A DNA stretch of 64,000 nt from Candidatus Electrothrix aestuarii (GTDB lineage: Bacteria > Desulfobacterota > Desulfobulbia > Desulfobulbales > Desulfobulbaceae), in contig CP159373.1 in NCBI GenBank assembly GCA_032595685.2, forward strand, positions 4,875,821-4,939,820, given 5' to 3'. The notes beneath the pieces were generated by a model, which was not told the origin of the DNA, made no database searches, and worked only from the letters and a program-made list of their open reading frames with translations. Below are positions 9,092 through 16,245 of the stretch, in pieces. Each line of letters begins with the position of its first letter. Position 1 is the first letter of the stretch. A program made the translations under genes and the position numbers.

Positions 9092-9883
9092 TTATTCAAC
9101 CTGTTTTTTGTGGGCCAATATTGTTCTAATGCCTTTATATCCACTTGATGACTCAGAGGCAGGTATAAAATTCTTATTTTTTGTAGTAAATCCCTCTTCA
9201 AGTAGGCACTGCTCTATATCCTTTTCACTGAGAAAAACAGCAGGAAATGCTTTATCACCAACTAGATAATGAGAAGCCTCTTCAAGTGCAGAAAGGACTA
9301 TAGTACCCCCAGGCTTAACCAGTGAGCAAATATTTTTTAAATATTTGCTCCAAGTGACCTTGTCCGTTGTTGCTGAATCAGCGCAGCATGTGCTAATCAA
9401 TACATCATAAGAATAAGGGTAATCTATCGGAGGCGAACAATTAGCATCACAGGAAAAGATTTGAGAAACTCTATGGCGAATCAAATTTTCTCGTTGTTCA
9501 ATCTCCATTTCAGATACCTCCGTCTTTCTGTTGCAAATTTGATGTTCAAATTCTAACGCCTTTTTAATAAAGTCATGCCAATCAAATGCATCAGGAACAT
9601 TATGGAGCCATTGACGTACCTCATTAAGATTGGCATCTGAATAATCGCACAGATGAATTTCCTTTACACGATGAGCTACAGAAGCTACGGAATATACAGT
9701 TGGTCCGCACCCAAAATCTAATAATTTAGCTTCTCTACTAAACACCTCAGGTATTTCATACGCAGATTCTGCAAAAAACTTCAATAACGAAAAATTTTCA
9801 GAGGTCATATCAGAATAATATCCCTTAAGATATTCTCTAGGTTTAAACTCTTCCCAATTGTCTGTAATGTAATGTGCCCTCAT
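9092..9883 (-). CDS. NNMT/PNMT/TEMT-family methyltransferase
   Basis: SAM-dependent small-molecule N-methyltransferase, 263 residues. The N-terminus WEEFKPREYLKGYY matches the FDPREYLxxYY signature of the nicotinamide/phenylethanolamine/thioether methyltransferase family. SAM motif LLDFGCGPTVYSV, then IHLCDYSDANLNEVRQWL and FDWHDFIKKALEFE also follow that family's order. A second acidic loop VLISTCCADSA and LVKPGGTIVLSAL complete the fold. It is the first intact gene of the transporter operon, 30 bases ahead of potB. An amine, guanidino or sulfur compound handled by the transporter would be a natural substrate (inference). It is the second eukaryote-like small-molecule methyltransferase in 7 kb. 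Confidence 0.85.
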   Translation of the reverse strand: MRAHYITDNWEEFKPREYLKGYYSDMTSENFSLLKFFAESAYEIPEVFSREAKLLDFGCGPTVYSVASVAHRVKEIHLCDYSDANLNEVRQWLHNVPDAFDWHDFIKKALEFEHQICNRKTEVSEMEIEQRENLIRHRVSQIFSCDANCSPPIDYPYSYDVLISTCCADSATTDKVTWSKYLKNICSLVKPGGTIVLSALEEASHYLVGDKAFPAVFLSEKDIEQCLLEEGFTTKNKNFIPASESSSGYKGIRTILAHKKQVE

Positions 9884-9955
9884 TGTAAGGTCAGAGCTTA
9901 TGAATATTTTTTAAAGATAAAGCAAACGAATACGACTTTTTTTCGATATAAACTT

Positions 9956-10057
9956 TGATGGTTTCGTAAAAAGTGCAATTTTGGTAAAAATTGCACCGTA
10001 ACCCTTTGAGTTGTCGTTAGTGATTTGCGGATTTCCGACTTTTTACCAGACTATCAA
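9956..10057 (-). repeat. ~100-bp intergenic repeat, copy 1 (inverted)
   Basis: The reverse complement of this stretch aligns with 12649-12750: GATAGTCTGG(T/C)AAAAAGTCG, AA(A/G)TCACTAACG(A/G)CAACTCA and GACTTTTTGCGAA/CACTTTTTACGAA are shared in the same order. It contains an internal hairpin, AAGTGCAATTTTGG/TAAAAATTGCAC. The two copies flank the second binding-protein gene in opposite orientation. No coding content was found. Confidence 0.6.
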
Positions 10058-10063
10058 CTTTAA

Positions 10064-10951
10064 GAACCTGTTGAAAAACTATTTATACCTATTTAGCATC
10101 TTCCTGATTGATGCTATGTAAACCATAGTTTCGGCTGATTGCGCCTGTCGCTCGTAGTCGATCATCAGTCTTCGATCCCATTGGAACCAGCCGAAGGTCC
10201 TTTCAATAATCCAGCGTTTCGGCACCACTTGAAACCCTTTAGTCTTCAAGGTGGGAGCGATTTCCAACCGGCACTGAAAGGCGCACCATAAATAGTCGGC
10301 CAAATCGCCTCGATAAGCGGCATCGGCCCAAACCATTTTAATGGAAGCAAACCACAAAAAAAGAGTTTGAAAGATAGAGATAGACTGCTTTCCATCTGAC
10401 AGGTTGGCATCATGAACTTTGACAATTAGCGGAAAACCAAGGGTATCCGAAATTACATGGCGTTTTCGTCCTTTTACTTTCTTATTGCCGTCAAAGCCTC
10501 GGGTCTCAGCCATCTGTGCAGTTTTGACGGATTGACTATCAATCATAACCGCAGAAGGCTCAGCGTTTTTCCCTTGTTCCTCTCGCAGGTCCGTGTGAAT
10601 TGCCTGCTTGACGAGAAACCAGGTTCCATCCCGCTTCCATTTACGAAAGTAATAGTAAACGCTGGTCCACTTTGGGAAATCATGCGGAATTTCTCGCCAT
10701 TGACACCCAGTGTGAACCAAGTAAAAAATTGCGTTGAGAATCTCTCTGAGAGCATAAGATCTTGGCCTGCCGGTTTTTGAAGGAGAGGGGAGAAATTTAT
10801 TAATAATTTCAAATTGTATATCAGTGAGATCTGTACTGTAGCTAGCTCGTTCCATGTTGTTTTTCCTTTCGCTGTTTGATATGGCTGAAAAGAAAATTAT
10901 GCTATGAAACTGCTTCAGCAGTAAAGTCTCAAAAAGTTTTTAAACAGGCTC
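10064..10951 (-). mobile_element. IS5-family insertion sequence, complete
   Basis: An 888-bp element with imperfect terminal inverted repeats: GAACCTGTTGAAAAACT at 10064-10080 and, reversed, GAGCCTGTTTAAAAACT at 10935-10951. It is flanked on both sides by a 3-bp TAA target duplication (10061-10063 and 10952-10954), the TNA pattern of several IS5 subgroups. The single transposase ORF reaches into the left repeat. The element separates the copy-2 binding protein from its likely operon partners. Confidence 0.88.
10079..10855 (-). CDS. IS5-family transposase
   Basis: DDE transposase of 258 residues covering nearly all of the element. The N-terminal DUF4096-like part has SDLTDIQFE-type spacing and the GRPRSYALREILNAIFYLVHTGCQWREIP block. 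The catalytic residues are visible as Asp in MIDSQSVKT, Asp in WADAAYRG and Glu in IIERTFGW. There is no frameshift, so it appears intact. The stop codon (TAG) overlaps the left terminal repeat, as is usual in compact IS5 elements. Confidence 0.93.
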   Translation of the reverse strand: MERASYSTDLTDIQFEIINKFLPSPSKTGRPRSYALREILNAIFYLVHTGCQWREIPHDFPKWTSVYYYFRKWKRDGTWFLVKQAIHTDLREEQGKNAEPSAVMIDSQSVKTAQMAETRGFDGNKKVKGRKRHVISDTLGFPLIVKVHDANLSDGKQSISIFQTLFLWFASIKMVWADAAYRGDLADYLWCAFQCRLEIAPTLKTKGFQVVPKRWIIERTFGWFQWDRRLMIDYERQAQSAETMVYIASIRKMLNRYK

Positions 10952-12156
10952 TAAGGTGCTGCTTGAACTTGAGGCCAACGTTCAGTTATATTTTTCCTTT
11001 GTTCTTCGGTCCAATTTCTATAAAATACAGTTCGACTTTGAATATCCATGTTATCCAGCTGCATAATCTTTACTTGCTCTGGATCCATAAGCGAAAGAGC
11101 GGTCTTAGAGGATACCCCATAGGCATACATGTTTCCAAAGGCTGCGTGAGACTCAGGGTCCAGAAGAGCATTCAAGTAGTCATAAGCTAAATCTAGATTT
11201 TCAGTTCGGCTTGAAATAGCATAACCACATCCCCAGCCCATCCTGCCTTCCTTTGGCACGATGTATTCAACAGGAATACCCTCTGCTTTAAGATTAGCAT
11301 ATGCATCGTTCCATACACTTGAAGCAAGCCATGCATCGCCAGATGCGATCAATTGCTTAATTTCTTCGAAATCGTTCCAATAAGAAAGCACATTGGGCTT
11401 CAACTCTATCAATTTCTGTTTTATCTTCTCATCTTGATCCGGCGTGGTGTTCCAAGGATCAAAACCTAAGGCAAGGGATGCTATAATGTGATTTGCATCA
11501 GCAGCCCCAAGCAACACAACATGCCCCTTGTACTGCGGATCCCAGAGATCAGCCCAGGAGTCGGGAAGTTCTTTGACCTTATCAGTTCGAACGAGAATAG
11601 ATTCGTACCCCCAATCATAGGGCATGATATACTGCGTTCCGTTTATTTTCCCTGCCTCTTTAAGTGACGGTACGAGCTCATCCCATCGTTCTATTCTGGA
11701 AGTATCCAAAGGCTGAATTAAACCGCTCTCTACATACAAATGATAAAAATTACTACATGGATGGATAATATCAAAGGTAAACCCGCCCACAGCTTTAGCA
11801 TAGGCTTCCTCATCACTCCCTATATACGTAAAGCGAGGTGAGCTTCCTAGATATTTTTCTGTAAATTTCGTGTAAAATTGAGGAAGATTGCATGCAGACC
11901 AATCATAGACAAGCAGACGTTTCGAGGATGCCCCTTTGTCTTCCGACGAACAACCTGCAGATAACAAGCAACCTGCCAAGACAACACATCCAATGAAATT
12001 AAGAGGGGATATAAATACCGGAGTGACATCTCTTTCTTTAGTACACCATACAGTCACAAACGATTTAATTTTTGCATATAACTGCTCTAAACGTTTACTC
12101 CACGCATATTTTTTATTATTGCAATTCATTATATATCTCATCCAGATAGCTAACAA
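10951..12156 (-). CDS. polyamine-type ABC transporter substrate-binding lipoprotein (copy 2)
   Basis: Paralog of the plus-strand protein at 4702-5856, sharing FDIIHPCS, QPLDTSRI, MPYDWGYES, AADANHI, KPNVLSYW, VWNDAYA, PKEGRMGW and AAFGNMYAYGVSS. A lipobox, LLSAGC, precedes an acidic mature start. About 45 residues precede the hydrophobic core, so the true start may lie downstream of 12156. The stop codon TAG is made by the IS5 junction; removing the IS and one TAA restores CCT-TAA, so the insertion left the protein unchanged. It probably headed the operon with the methyltransferase and permeases before the IS arrived. The second copy of the binding protein may provide an alternative ligand range (inference). 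Confidence 0.88.
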   Translation of the reverse strand: MLAIWMRYIMNCNNKKYAWSKRLEQLYAKIKSFVTVWCTKERDVTPVFISPLNFIGCVVLAGCLLSAGCSSEDKGASSKRLLVYDWSACNLPQFYTKFTEKYLGSSPRFTYIGSDEEAYAKAVGGFTFDIIHPCSNFYHLYVESGLIQPLDTSRIERWDELVPSLKEAGKINGTQYIMPYDWGYESILVRTDKVKELPDSWADLWDPQYKGHVVLLGAADANHIIASLALGFDPWNTTPDQDEKIKQKLIELKPNVLSYWNDFEEIKQLIASGDAWLASSVWNDAYANLKAEGIPVEYIVPKEGRMGWGCGYAISSRTENLDLAYDYLNALLDPESHAAFGNMYAYGVSSKTALSLMDPEQVKIMQLDNMDIQSRTVFYRNWTEEQRKNITERWPQVQAAP

Positions 12157-12369
12157 CTCAGAAAGTTTTCCCTTAATATATCACAACACACCTATATAAT
12201 TATAGACCATGATACACTTAATCTCTCTACTCAGTCAAATCGAATCGAAACAGCCGGTTTCTATCCCAACACATCAAATATCCTGTAAATCCCAACCAAG
12301 CGCAAGATAATACACTGAGTTAAATCTTCTCCAATAACTCTTTTTTACAGGAAAATCCTTATATTTTAT

Positions 12370-12538
12370 GGCTCATCGCAGATTAGTGGGGAGAAAAGCC
12401 TTTTTCGTTTAACTGCTCTCTCCAAACGTTATGCGTTCACAAGCCGTAACGAAGGATTATCGCGACAGGTGATACAATATTCCGGGATTGAGAGCCTGAA
12501 TTACGCGAGCACCTTTCCCCACTAATCTGCGAAGAGCC
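12370..12538. mobile_element. ISL3-type MITE, copy 1
   Basis: A 169-bp non-coding element. Its ends are GGCTCATCGCAGATTAGTGG and the inverted match GGCTCTTCGCAGATTAGTGG (22 of 23 terminal bases pair). The outer flanks TATTTTAT and TATTTTAG form an 8-bp target duplication with one mismatch. It is nearly identical to the element at 14291-14457. The GGCTCTT-type end and 8-bp duplication point to mobilisation by an ISL3-family transposase encoded elsewhere. Confidence 0.82.
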
Positions 12539-12648
12539 TATTTTAGGCTTAATCCAAACTAGTGCTAAGTCATGACTAAATTTTAGGGTTGCCGCCTTCA
12601 GGCCAAATCGAAAGATTAAACAACAACGGAGATGATTAACCCTAATTT

Positions 12649-12750
12649 TTGATAGTCTGGCAAAAAGTCGAAAAATGCCAAGTCACTAACGGCAACTCAG
12701 TGAGTTACGAAACGATTTTGCCCAAATTTGGACTTTTTGCGAATCCATCA
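12649..12750 (+). repeat. ~100-bp intergenic repeat, copy 2
   Basis: Diverged inverted copy of 9956-10057 (see that entry). It also has an upstream inverted partner: GACTAAATTTTAGGGTT near 12572 against AACCCTAATTTTTGATAGTC at 12637-12656. The rest of the 12157-12843 gap holds the MITE at 12370 and a T10/G10 homopolymer junction near 12784-12800. No gene was seen there. Confidence 0.6.
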
Positions 12751-12843
12751 ATTTTTAGATTTTACGAAGCACTAGTGTCCCCTTTTTTTTTGGGGGGGGG
12801 CAACATTAATGCTCAAGTTAAAACAACAAAACAATTTGAACAC

Positions 12844-14193
12844 CTACGCATCTCCTAACGAAAGAGCGCCTGGATTGACCCGGTCAATAATTTCATGCGC
12901 TTTTCTGTAGCTCCGCATGATTTCTTCAGCAGAAAAATCAGTTAACTGACATACAGGACGTTCAACAAAATACTGACTCCAGTCCATCCAGTTATCCGAT
13001 AGCAATTCAATCCCAAACTTTTCAGGTTGCTCGAAAAAAATTGTCCCAGGGCAAGGAGCAAACACAGATACCGCGACACGCTCCATCAATCTCTCCTGCA
13101 AAAGATACTCCATAAAATCAAGTGAGTATTCTGCCTCATCAGGTGTATCTCCGGGGTGTCCTATCATCCATAATCCATATGGTTTCAGGCCGTATTTTTT
13201 CAATTTTACACAACAGGATAATATTTTTTCCTTACTTGTTTTTTTGTTCATTGCCTGCAAAACCTTTGGCGAAGCACTTTCGATACCTAGCTGGACATAG
13301 TTAATGCCTGTTTCCTTCACCAATGCCAAATCATCCTCAAGAAAAGAATCAACTCTTGACATAATATAAAAATCTGGATGAAGCCTAATCTTCTGTCTTC
13401 TTATTTCCTCTGCCAACTGTGTAAACTGCTCTGAACCTATATAAAGCATACTGTCATCGATTCCATGCATGGGATTATTATAGACCTGGTCCAGGGATAT
13501 CATCTCCTGGATAATCCGATCAACAGGAAAAGATCGACGTTTTTTCCAAAAGGCTGACTCTCCGCAAAATCTGCAATTAAAATTGCACCCTCGATTTAAC
13601 ATACCATGTATAAAAATATTTTGAACAAACATAGGAGGGAGAAGCCCAAAATCTAAAGGAGGAAGTTCAGCAAGGTCACCTAACGGACGGTCAGGATTTC
13701 GAATTATTTCTCCGTCTTTCATATAGGTAATACCTAATACTTTATCCACATCATGCCTTTTCTCCAAAGTCGTAGCTAAATCAAGCATTGCCCATTCGCC
13801 TTCACCTCGGACTACAATATCAACATAGGGAAGTTTCGCACTATCACTATCGAGAAAAGTGACATGCACCCCTCCTACTACAGATACAATATCTTCGTTG
13901 ATCTGCTTACATCTTTTCAAGATCTCCATACATATTGGATAATCTCCAGTAAATTGATTACTCACTCCCACCAGAACCGGGCCTGCATTTTCAAGACTAT
14001 CCTTCAGAATAGTCTCAATTTCTTCATAGGACCATTCATCTCTATAGTCAACCAGATAAGCCAAGGGCAGTATTTCAGTCAAGTATCCCCTACTATTAAG
14101 AAAACTTGCTATTGACAAGGCCCCTCTGGACAGAGTTTTACCTGCACGGGGAGTTGTTATCAACATACATTTTTTCACTTCAGATTCTAACAT
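12844..14193 (-). CDS. B12-binding radical SAM protein
   Basis: 449 residues with an N-terminal cobalamin-binding fold and a radical SAM core. The B12 domain shows SVVGGVHVTF near residue 100, and VVRGEGEWAML follows as in Fe-S methyltransferase/oxidoreductase relatives. The cluster motif is CNFNCRFC (CX3CX2C) near 205, followed by LGIESASPKVLQAMNK and GLWMIGHPGDTPDE. The ATG at 14193 has GGGGAG 8 bases upstream. It stands alone, between two MITE copies. Related proteins perform methylations or C-C bond chemistry on lipids, pigments or antibiotics; no substrate can be read from this context. Confidence 0.88.
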   Translation of the reverse strand: MLESEVKKCMLITTPRAGKTLSRGALSIASFLNSRGYLTEILPLAYLVDYRDEWSYEEIETILKDSLENAGPVLVGVSNQFTGDYPICMEILKRCKQINEDIVSVVGGVHVTFLDSDSAKLPYVDIVVRGEGEWAMLDLATTLEKRHDVDKVLGITYMKDGEIIRNPDRPLGDLAELPPLDFGLLPPMFVQNIFIHGMLNRGCNFNCRFCGESAFWKKRRSFPVDRIIQEMISLDQVYNNPMHGIDDSMLYIGSEQFTQLAEEIRRQKIRLHPDFYIMSRVDSFLEDDLALVKETGINYVQLGIESASPKVLQAMNKKTSKEKILSCCVKLKKYGLKPYGLWMIGHPGDTPDEAEYSLDFMEYLLQERLMERVAVSVFAPCPGTIFFEQPEKFGIELLSDNWMDWSQYFVERPVCQLTDFSAEEIMRSYRKAHEIIDRVNPGALSLGDA

Positions 14194-14290
14194 TATCTAA
14201 CTCCCCATATTTTCTTGTGATTATTTTTTAAAAAAATTCCATCTTCTTACCCTCAAAAAAATATTATTGAGCAAGAAGTTTATAATTTCT

Positions 14291-14457
14291 GGCTCATCGC
14301 AGATTAGTGGGGAAAAAGCCTTTTTCGTTTAACTGCTCTCTCCAAACATTATGCATTCACAAGCCGTAACGAAGGATTATCGCGACAGGTGATACAATAT
14401 TCCGGGATTGAGAGCCTGAATTACGCGAGCACTTTCCCCACTAATCTGCGAAGAGCC
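14291..14457. mobile_element. ISL3-type MITE, copy 2
   Basis: A 167-bp copy of the element at 12370, in the same orientation. Its terminal inverted repeats have the same sequence, and it is flanked by a perfect 8-bp duplication, TAATTTCT (14283-14290 and 14458-14465). Only a handful of bases differ between the copies, so both inserted fairly recently. Together they bracket the radical SAM gene. Confidence 0.88.
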
Positions 14458-14657
14458 TAATTTCTTTTACCGAAACAGGAGGTAACAAGACACAACGTAC
14501 TTTGGTTCTGACAATTTTCTCTACAAAGAACTTTACATAGCCAGATGAATCTATCGCAGGTCCCCCCTGCTCTATCAGCTCTTAGAATGAACAAACAAAC
14601 ATGATACCAAAAAAATCTTCTATGAGATAAAAAAAATGATGGATACAGCAAAACGGT

Positions 14658-14693
14658 ATAAAAAAGCCGCTCTTGCTTATGCGAGAGCGGCTT
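14658..14693 (-). terminator. rho-independent terminator of the oxidase gene
   Basis: On the minus strand AAGCCGCTCT-CGCATAAGCA-AGAGCGGCTT is a 10-bp perfect stem followed by a T-run (TTTTTTATA). It lies 25 bases past the stop of the CydA-cytochrome c gene and clearly ends that transcript. Confidence 0.9.
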
Positions 14694-14717
14694 CAAGACA
14701 AAGGAGAAAAGGCCTAA

Positions 14718-16001
14718 TCAGTTCTTCAGCAGATAATCCGCCAATGCATCAAGTTCAGCTTCTGACCCGCTGAACGGTGTCATAACGTTACTTGCCGGGG
14801 GAGGAGGAGCACTGATAAAACTCTTGAGCCCTTCCTTATTATTCGCGTATTTTTGTGCTAACATAGTTAAATCAGGCCCTATTGTGCCACCTTCTCCTTT
14901 ATAGGAATGACAACCCTTACAGCTCTGGAAAACCTGCTTACCGTCTATAACAGCTCCGGCTGCTATCTTTGGTTCATCACCAACGCCCTTATCCTTCATT
15001 GTTTTTGTGAAGCGTTGGTCCATTCCCATAGTGTTCCAGACCAGATAAGGCTTACGGGCTTTTTCACGAGTATAGGCCCCCATAAAAAAAGCAGCAAACA
15101 TACAGAAGGCTGCGGCCAACAAGGCTGTCCTCCCCTTGTCATGTTTACGTACCCAGTAGATTACTGCGCCGACCATAGCAAGACAGGCAAAGCCGATCAT
15201 GAGATACAGGAACGGCTGAGCAGTACCGCCGGACAACTGCGCCCAGGGATTCGGCTTTGGCAACCCTTCTGTAGCAGATTTCACCTTGAGCAAAAAGCTC
15301 AAACCGGAAATAGGCTGCAGGAAAAGCAGACTCGCACCAATTGCCCCGGAAAACTTATTGACCTTGGCATAATAGGGTTGATCTTGGCCCGGGCGACGGG
15401 CTTTCCAGAAACTCCAGATAAAAACAAACAGGGCCCCGTTGATCATACAGGGAATCAACATATGAAGCGTGGACTCAATCAAGACGGGAGTATTGAACGC
15501 ATCCCATCGACTTTGCGTCTCCATCCATTTCCCAGGCACCATCATAAAGATCCAGATAGAGTTGATGAACACTGCCGCCAACATCGCGAACAAGGCTGTC
15601 AACATCCCATAAAAAATGTGCAGTCCCCGAGATGCCGAATCCCAAGTGTTATGATAGATAACGGAAAAGATCATGAGAAAGAGAAAAACCGCTCCCTCAA
15701 TAAGAAACGGCCAGAATTGCGTTGAGTAAAGAAACGCACCGAACTTACTCCACAAGCCTATAGTCAACACCACAATGGCGACACCGAGTACGCCGTTGAT
15801 TTTCATCAGGTCGGAAAGAAACTTTGATAGCCCTTTGGCCAACCTGAGATAGTCGTTATCGTTTTTTCTGCCTCCCCACCATTCGGAGAAAACAGCCAAG
15901 GTTGAACCTCCGACAGCAAAAAAAGCGAAAAAGACGTGGGTCAGAATAACGACCGCCATAATGATAGTGTTCCCCAAAAAAGGAAAATCTACTCTGTCCA
16001 C
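14718..16001 (-). CDS. bd-oxidase subunit I-like protein fused to cytochrome c
   Basis: Membrane protein related to CydA with a C-terminal class I cytochrome c domain (CKGCH near residue 361, then IGPDL and MTPF as possible axial Met region). The start is taken as GTG at 16001 because GGAGG lies 6 bases upstream; an upstream TTG at 16061 has no such site. TM1 carries a His (ILTHVFFAFF) and a later helix has IEGAVF, recalling the CydA haem ligands. The second Glu of the E. coli pair appears replaced, and the GRQPW-type quinol loop is not seen. No cydB lies alongside. It resembles the cytochrome c-containing (OR-C) branch of the bd superfamily, which likely takes electrons from cytochrome c instead of quinol (inference). 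Confidence 0.82.
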   Translation of the reverse strand: MDRVDFPFLGNTIIMAVVILTHVFFAFFAVGGSTLAVFSEWWGGRKNDNDYLRLAKGLSKFLSDLMKINGVLGVAIVVLTIGLWSKFGAFLYSTQFWPFLIEGAVFLFLMIFSVIYHNTWDSASRGLHIFYGMLTALFAMLAAVFINSIWIFMMVPGKWMETQSRWDAFNTPVLIESTLHMLIPCMINGALFVFIWSFWKARRPGQDQPYYAKVNKFSGAIGASLLFLQPISGLSFLLKVKSATEGLPKPNPWAQLSGGTAQPFLYLMIGFACLAMVGAVIYWVRKHDKGRTALLAAAFCMFAAFFMGAYTREKARKPYLVWNTMGMDQRFTKTMKDKGVGDEPKIAAGAVIDGKQVFQSCKGCHSYKGEGGTIGPDLTMLAQKYANNKEGLKSFISAPPPPASNVMTPFSGSEAELDALADYLLKN

Positions 16002-16245
16002 CTTTGCCCTCCATGAATAAAAAAGTTGAAGCCTTTGTCTTTTATTGCCTTTTGATGACAATCGGTTTCCCGAAATCCCCTCGTATGGCCAGCCTCCCCT
16101 TGGATGCTGTGGTCTGCGGACATCCGCAGTAATGGCTTCGTTTATTACTCAGTGTACATCCTGTAAAAAAAATACTCAAGGCGGCAAGAAAATATCTTTT
16201 AAAAATATTTTTCAAGTATTGCCGGGTACTCTTCTACTTTCTCGG

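Noticed and set aside
12784..12802. T10/G10 homopolymer junction as a phase-variation tract
   Set aside because: It lies in non-coding DNA with no evident promoter around it.
14907..15725. 272-codon plus-strand frame opposite the CydA-cytochrome c gene
   Set aside because: Antisense of a conserved membrane protein with CXXCH; no domain in the plus frame.
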